NCBI RefSeq assembly: GCF_014655595.1
Contig: NZ_BNBL01000005.1
Span: forward strand, 434,001 to 498,000
Direction: 5' to 3'
Origin: Streptomyces griseocarneus
Lineage (GTDB): Bacteria; Actinomycetota; Actinomycetes; Streptomycetales; Streptomycetaceae
Length of the DNA: 64,000 bases
Below are positions 63,773 to 64,000 of the stretch, piece after piece. The position numbers were made by a program, and so were the translations under genes. The notes under the pieces are model-generated. The model saw only the letters and a program-made list of their open reading frames with translations. It ran no database searches and was not told the origin of the DNA. Numbering within the stretch: the stretch's first letter is position 1; every line of letters begins with the position of its first letter.

Positions 63773-64000
63773 TCACACCTCCGCGACAGCCTCCAGTGGG
63801 CTCAGGGCGGCCGCCCGGCGGGCCGGGACGGCGGCCGCGATCGCGCCGATCGCGAGGGAGGCCAGGCACACGAGGAGCAGCGTTCCCCAGGGCAGTGCCA
63901 GGGAGTACTGCTCCATCGCGCCGTTGGCCAGCGAGCCGACGGCCCAGGCGCTGAACAGCCCGCCCGCCAGGCCGAGGAGGGTGCCGAACGCGGCGACGGT
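63773..64000 (-). CDS. FtsX-like ABC transporter permease, C-terminal end
   Basis: The 5' part lies outside the window. The visible 75 residues read TVAAFGTLLGLAGGLFSAWA, a short periplasmic-type loop (GAMEQYSLALPW), then GTLLLVCLASLAIGAIAAAV and PARRAAALSPLEAVAEV before TGA. The final PARRAAxLxPxEAxxxx is the hallmark of the FtsX/MacB permease C-terminus. An ATPase partner would be expected to the right. Confidence 0.85.
   Translation of the reverse strand, partial: TVAAFGTLLGLAGGLFSAWAVGSLANGAMEQYSLALPWGTLLLVCLASLAIGAIAAAVPARRAAALSPLEAVAEV

Overview
The window is high-GC (about 70%) actinobacterial chromosomal DNA, almost certainly from Streptomyces or a close relative. The evidence is the codon use, frequent GTG starts, ATGA/GTGA translational coupling, and families typical of that genus (DUF402, DUF6193-like, SUKH/LRR, LodA/LodB, OtrA-like protein). 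No tRNA, rRNA or CRISPR array was seen. Family names are given from memory of the families; no database search was run.

Layout. (1) 1-13.4 kb is a degraded accessory region. Intact small genes (zinc-ribbon protein, DUF6193-like, NmrA-like reductase, SAM methyltransferase, DUF3291, a small secreted protein, a NADAR-domain protein) lie among broken IS5- and IS630-type transposases, a group II intron reverse-transcriptase scrap, a serine recombinase, and DUF402, cupin and OmpA remnants. (2) 13.4-21 kb holds ordinary genes: arylamine N-acetyltransferase, class C beta-lactamase-like hydrolase, AhpD-like protein, a TetM/OtrA-like ribosomal protection GTPase, a SUKH-LRR protein and a secreted protein. 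(3) 21-26.4 kb is a compact lipid/polyketide block: thioester reductase-ACP-ketosynthase on the minus strand, divergent ACP-ketosynthase on the plus strand, and an acyl-ACP desaturase. An identical 18-bp inverted-repeat motif precedes both transcription starts. (4) 27.9-33.1 kb is a signalling or conflict-type locus: a Pycsar-effector-like (DUF5706) membrane protein, a Crp/Fnr regulator, a class III cyclase-like protein, a P-loop NTPase and a coupled partner. (5) 33.1-54.7 kb is the main biosynthetic operon. An MFS exporter is divergent from a hotdog thioesterase, TrpB2-like PLP enzyme, aldehyde dehydrogenase, SDR, acyl-CoA ligase, second aldehyde dehydrogenase, formyltransferase-adenylation(Gly)-thiolation NRPS, PP-loop ATPase, KS-(dead AT)-ACP PKS, two ketosynthase/ketosynthase-like pairs and an ACP. 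(6) 54.7-64 kb returns to ordinary genes: class I amidotransferase, LodA/LodB, a frameshifted FAD oxidoreductase, a truncated PIG-L deacetylase, a MarR deletion derivative, a lectin/DUF11 protein and an FtsX-like permease end.

How they may work together. The NRPS carries an intact formyltransferase N/H/D triad and an A domain whose specificity residues read DILQLGLIW, the classical glycine code. With the adjacent PP-loop ATPase and KS-ACP module this matches the logic of N-formylglycine-derived oxazole starters (oxazolomycin, conglobatin). Here, however, the chain would be passed to discrete type II-like KS/KS-like pairs, and the cluster supplies its own acyl activation, reduction, desaturation and thioester reductase functions. 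This combination of an oxazole starter with type II-style ketosynthases is the most interesting biosynthetic hypothesis. The second is the nucleotide-signalling-like locus sitting between the two biosynthetic blocks.
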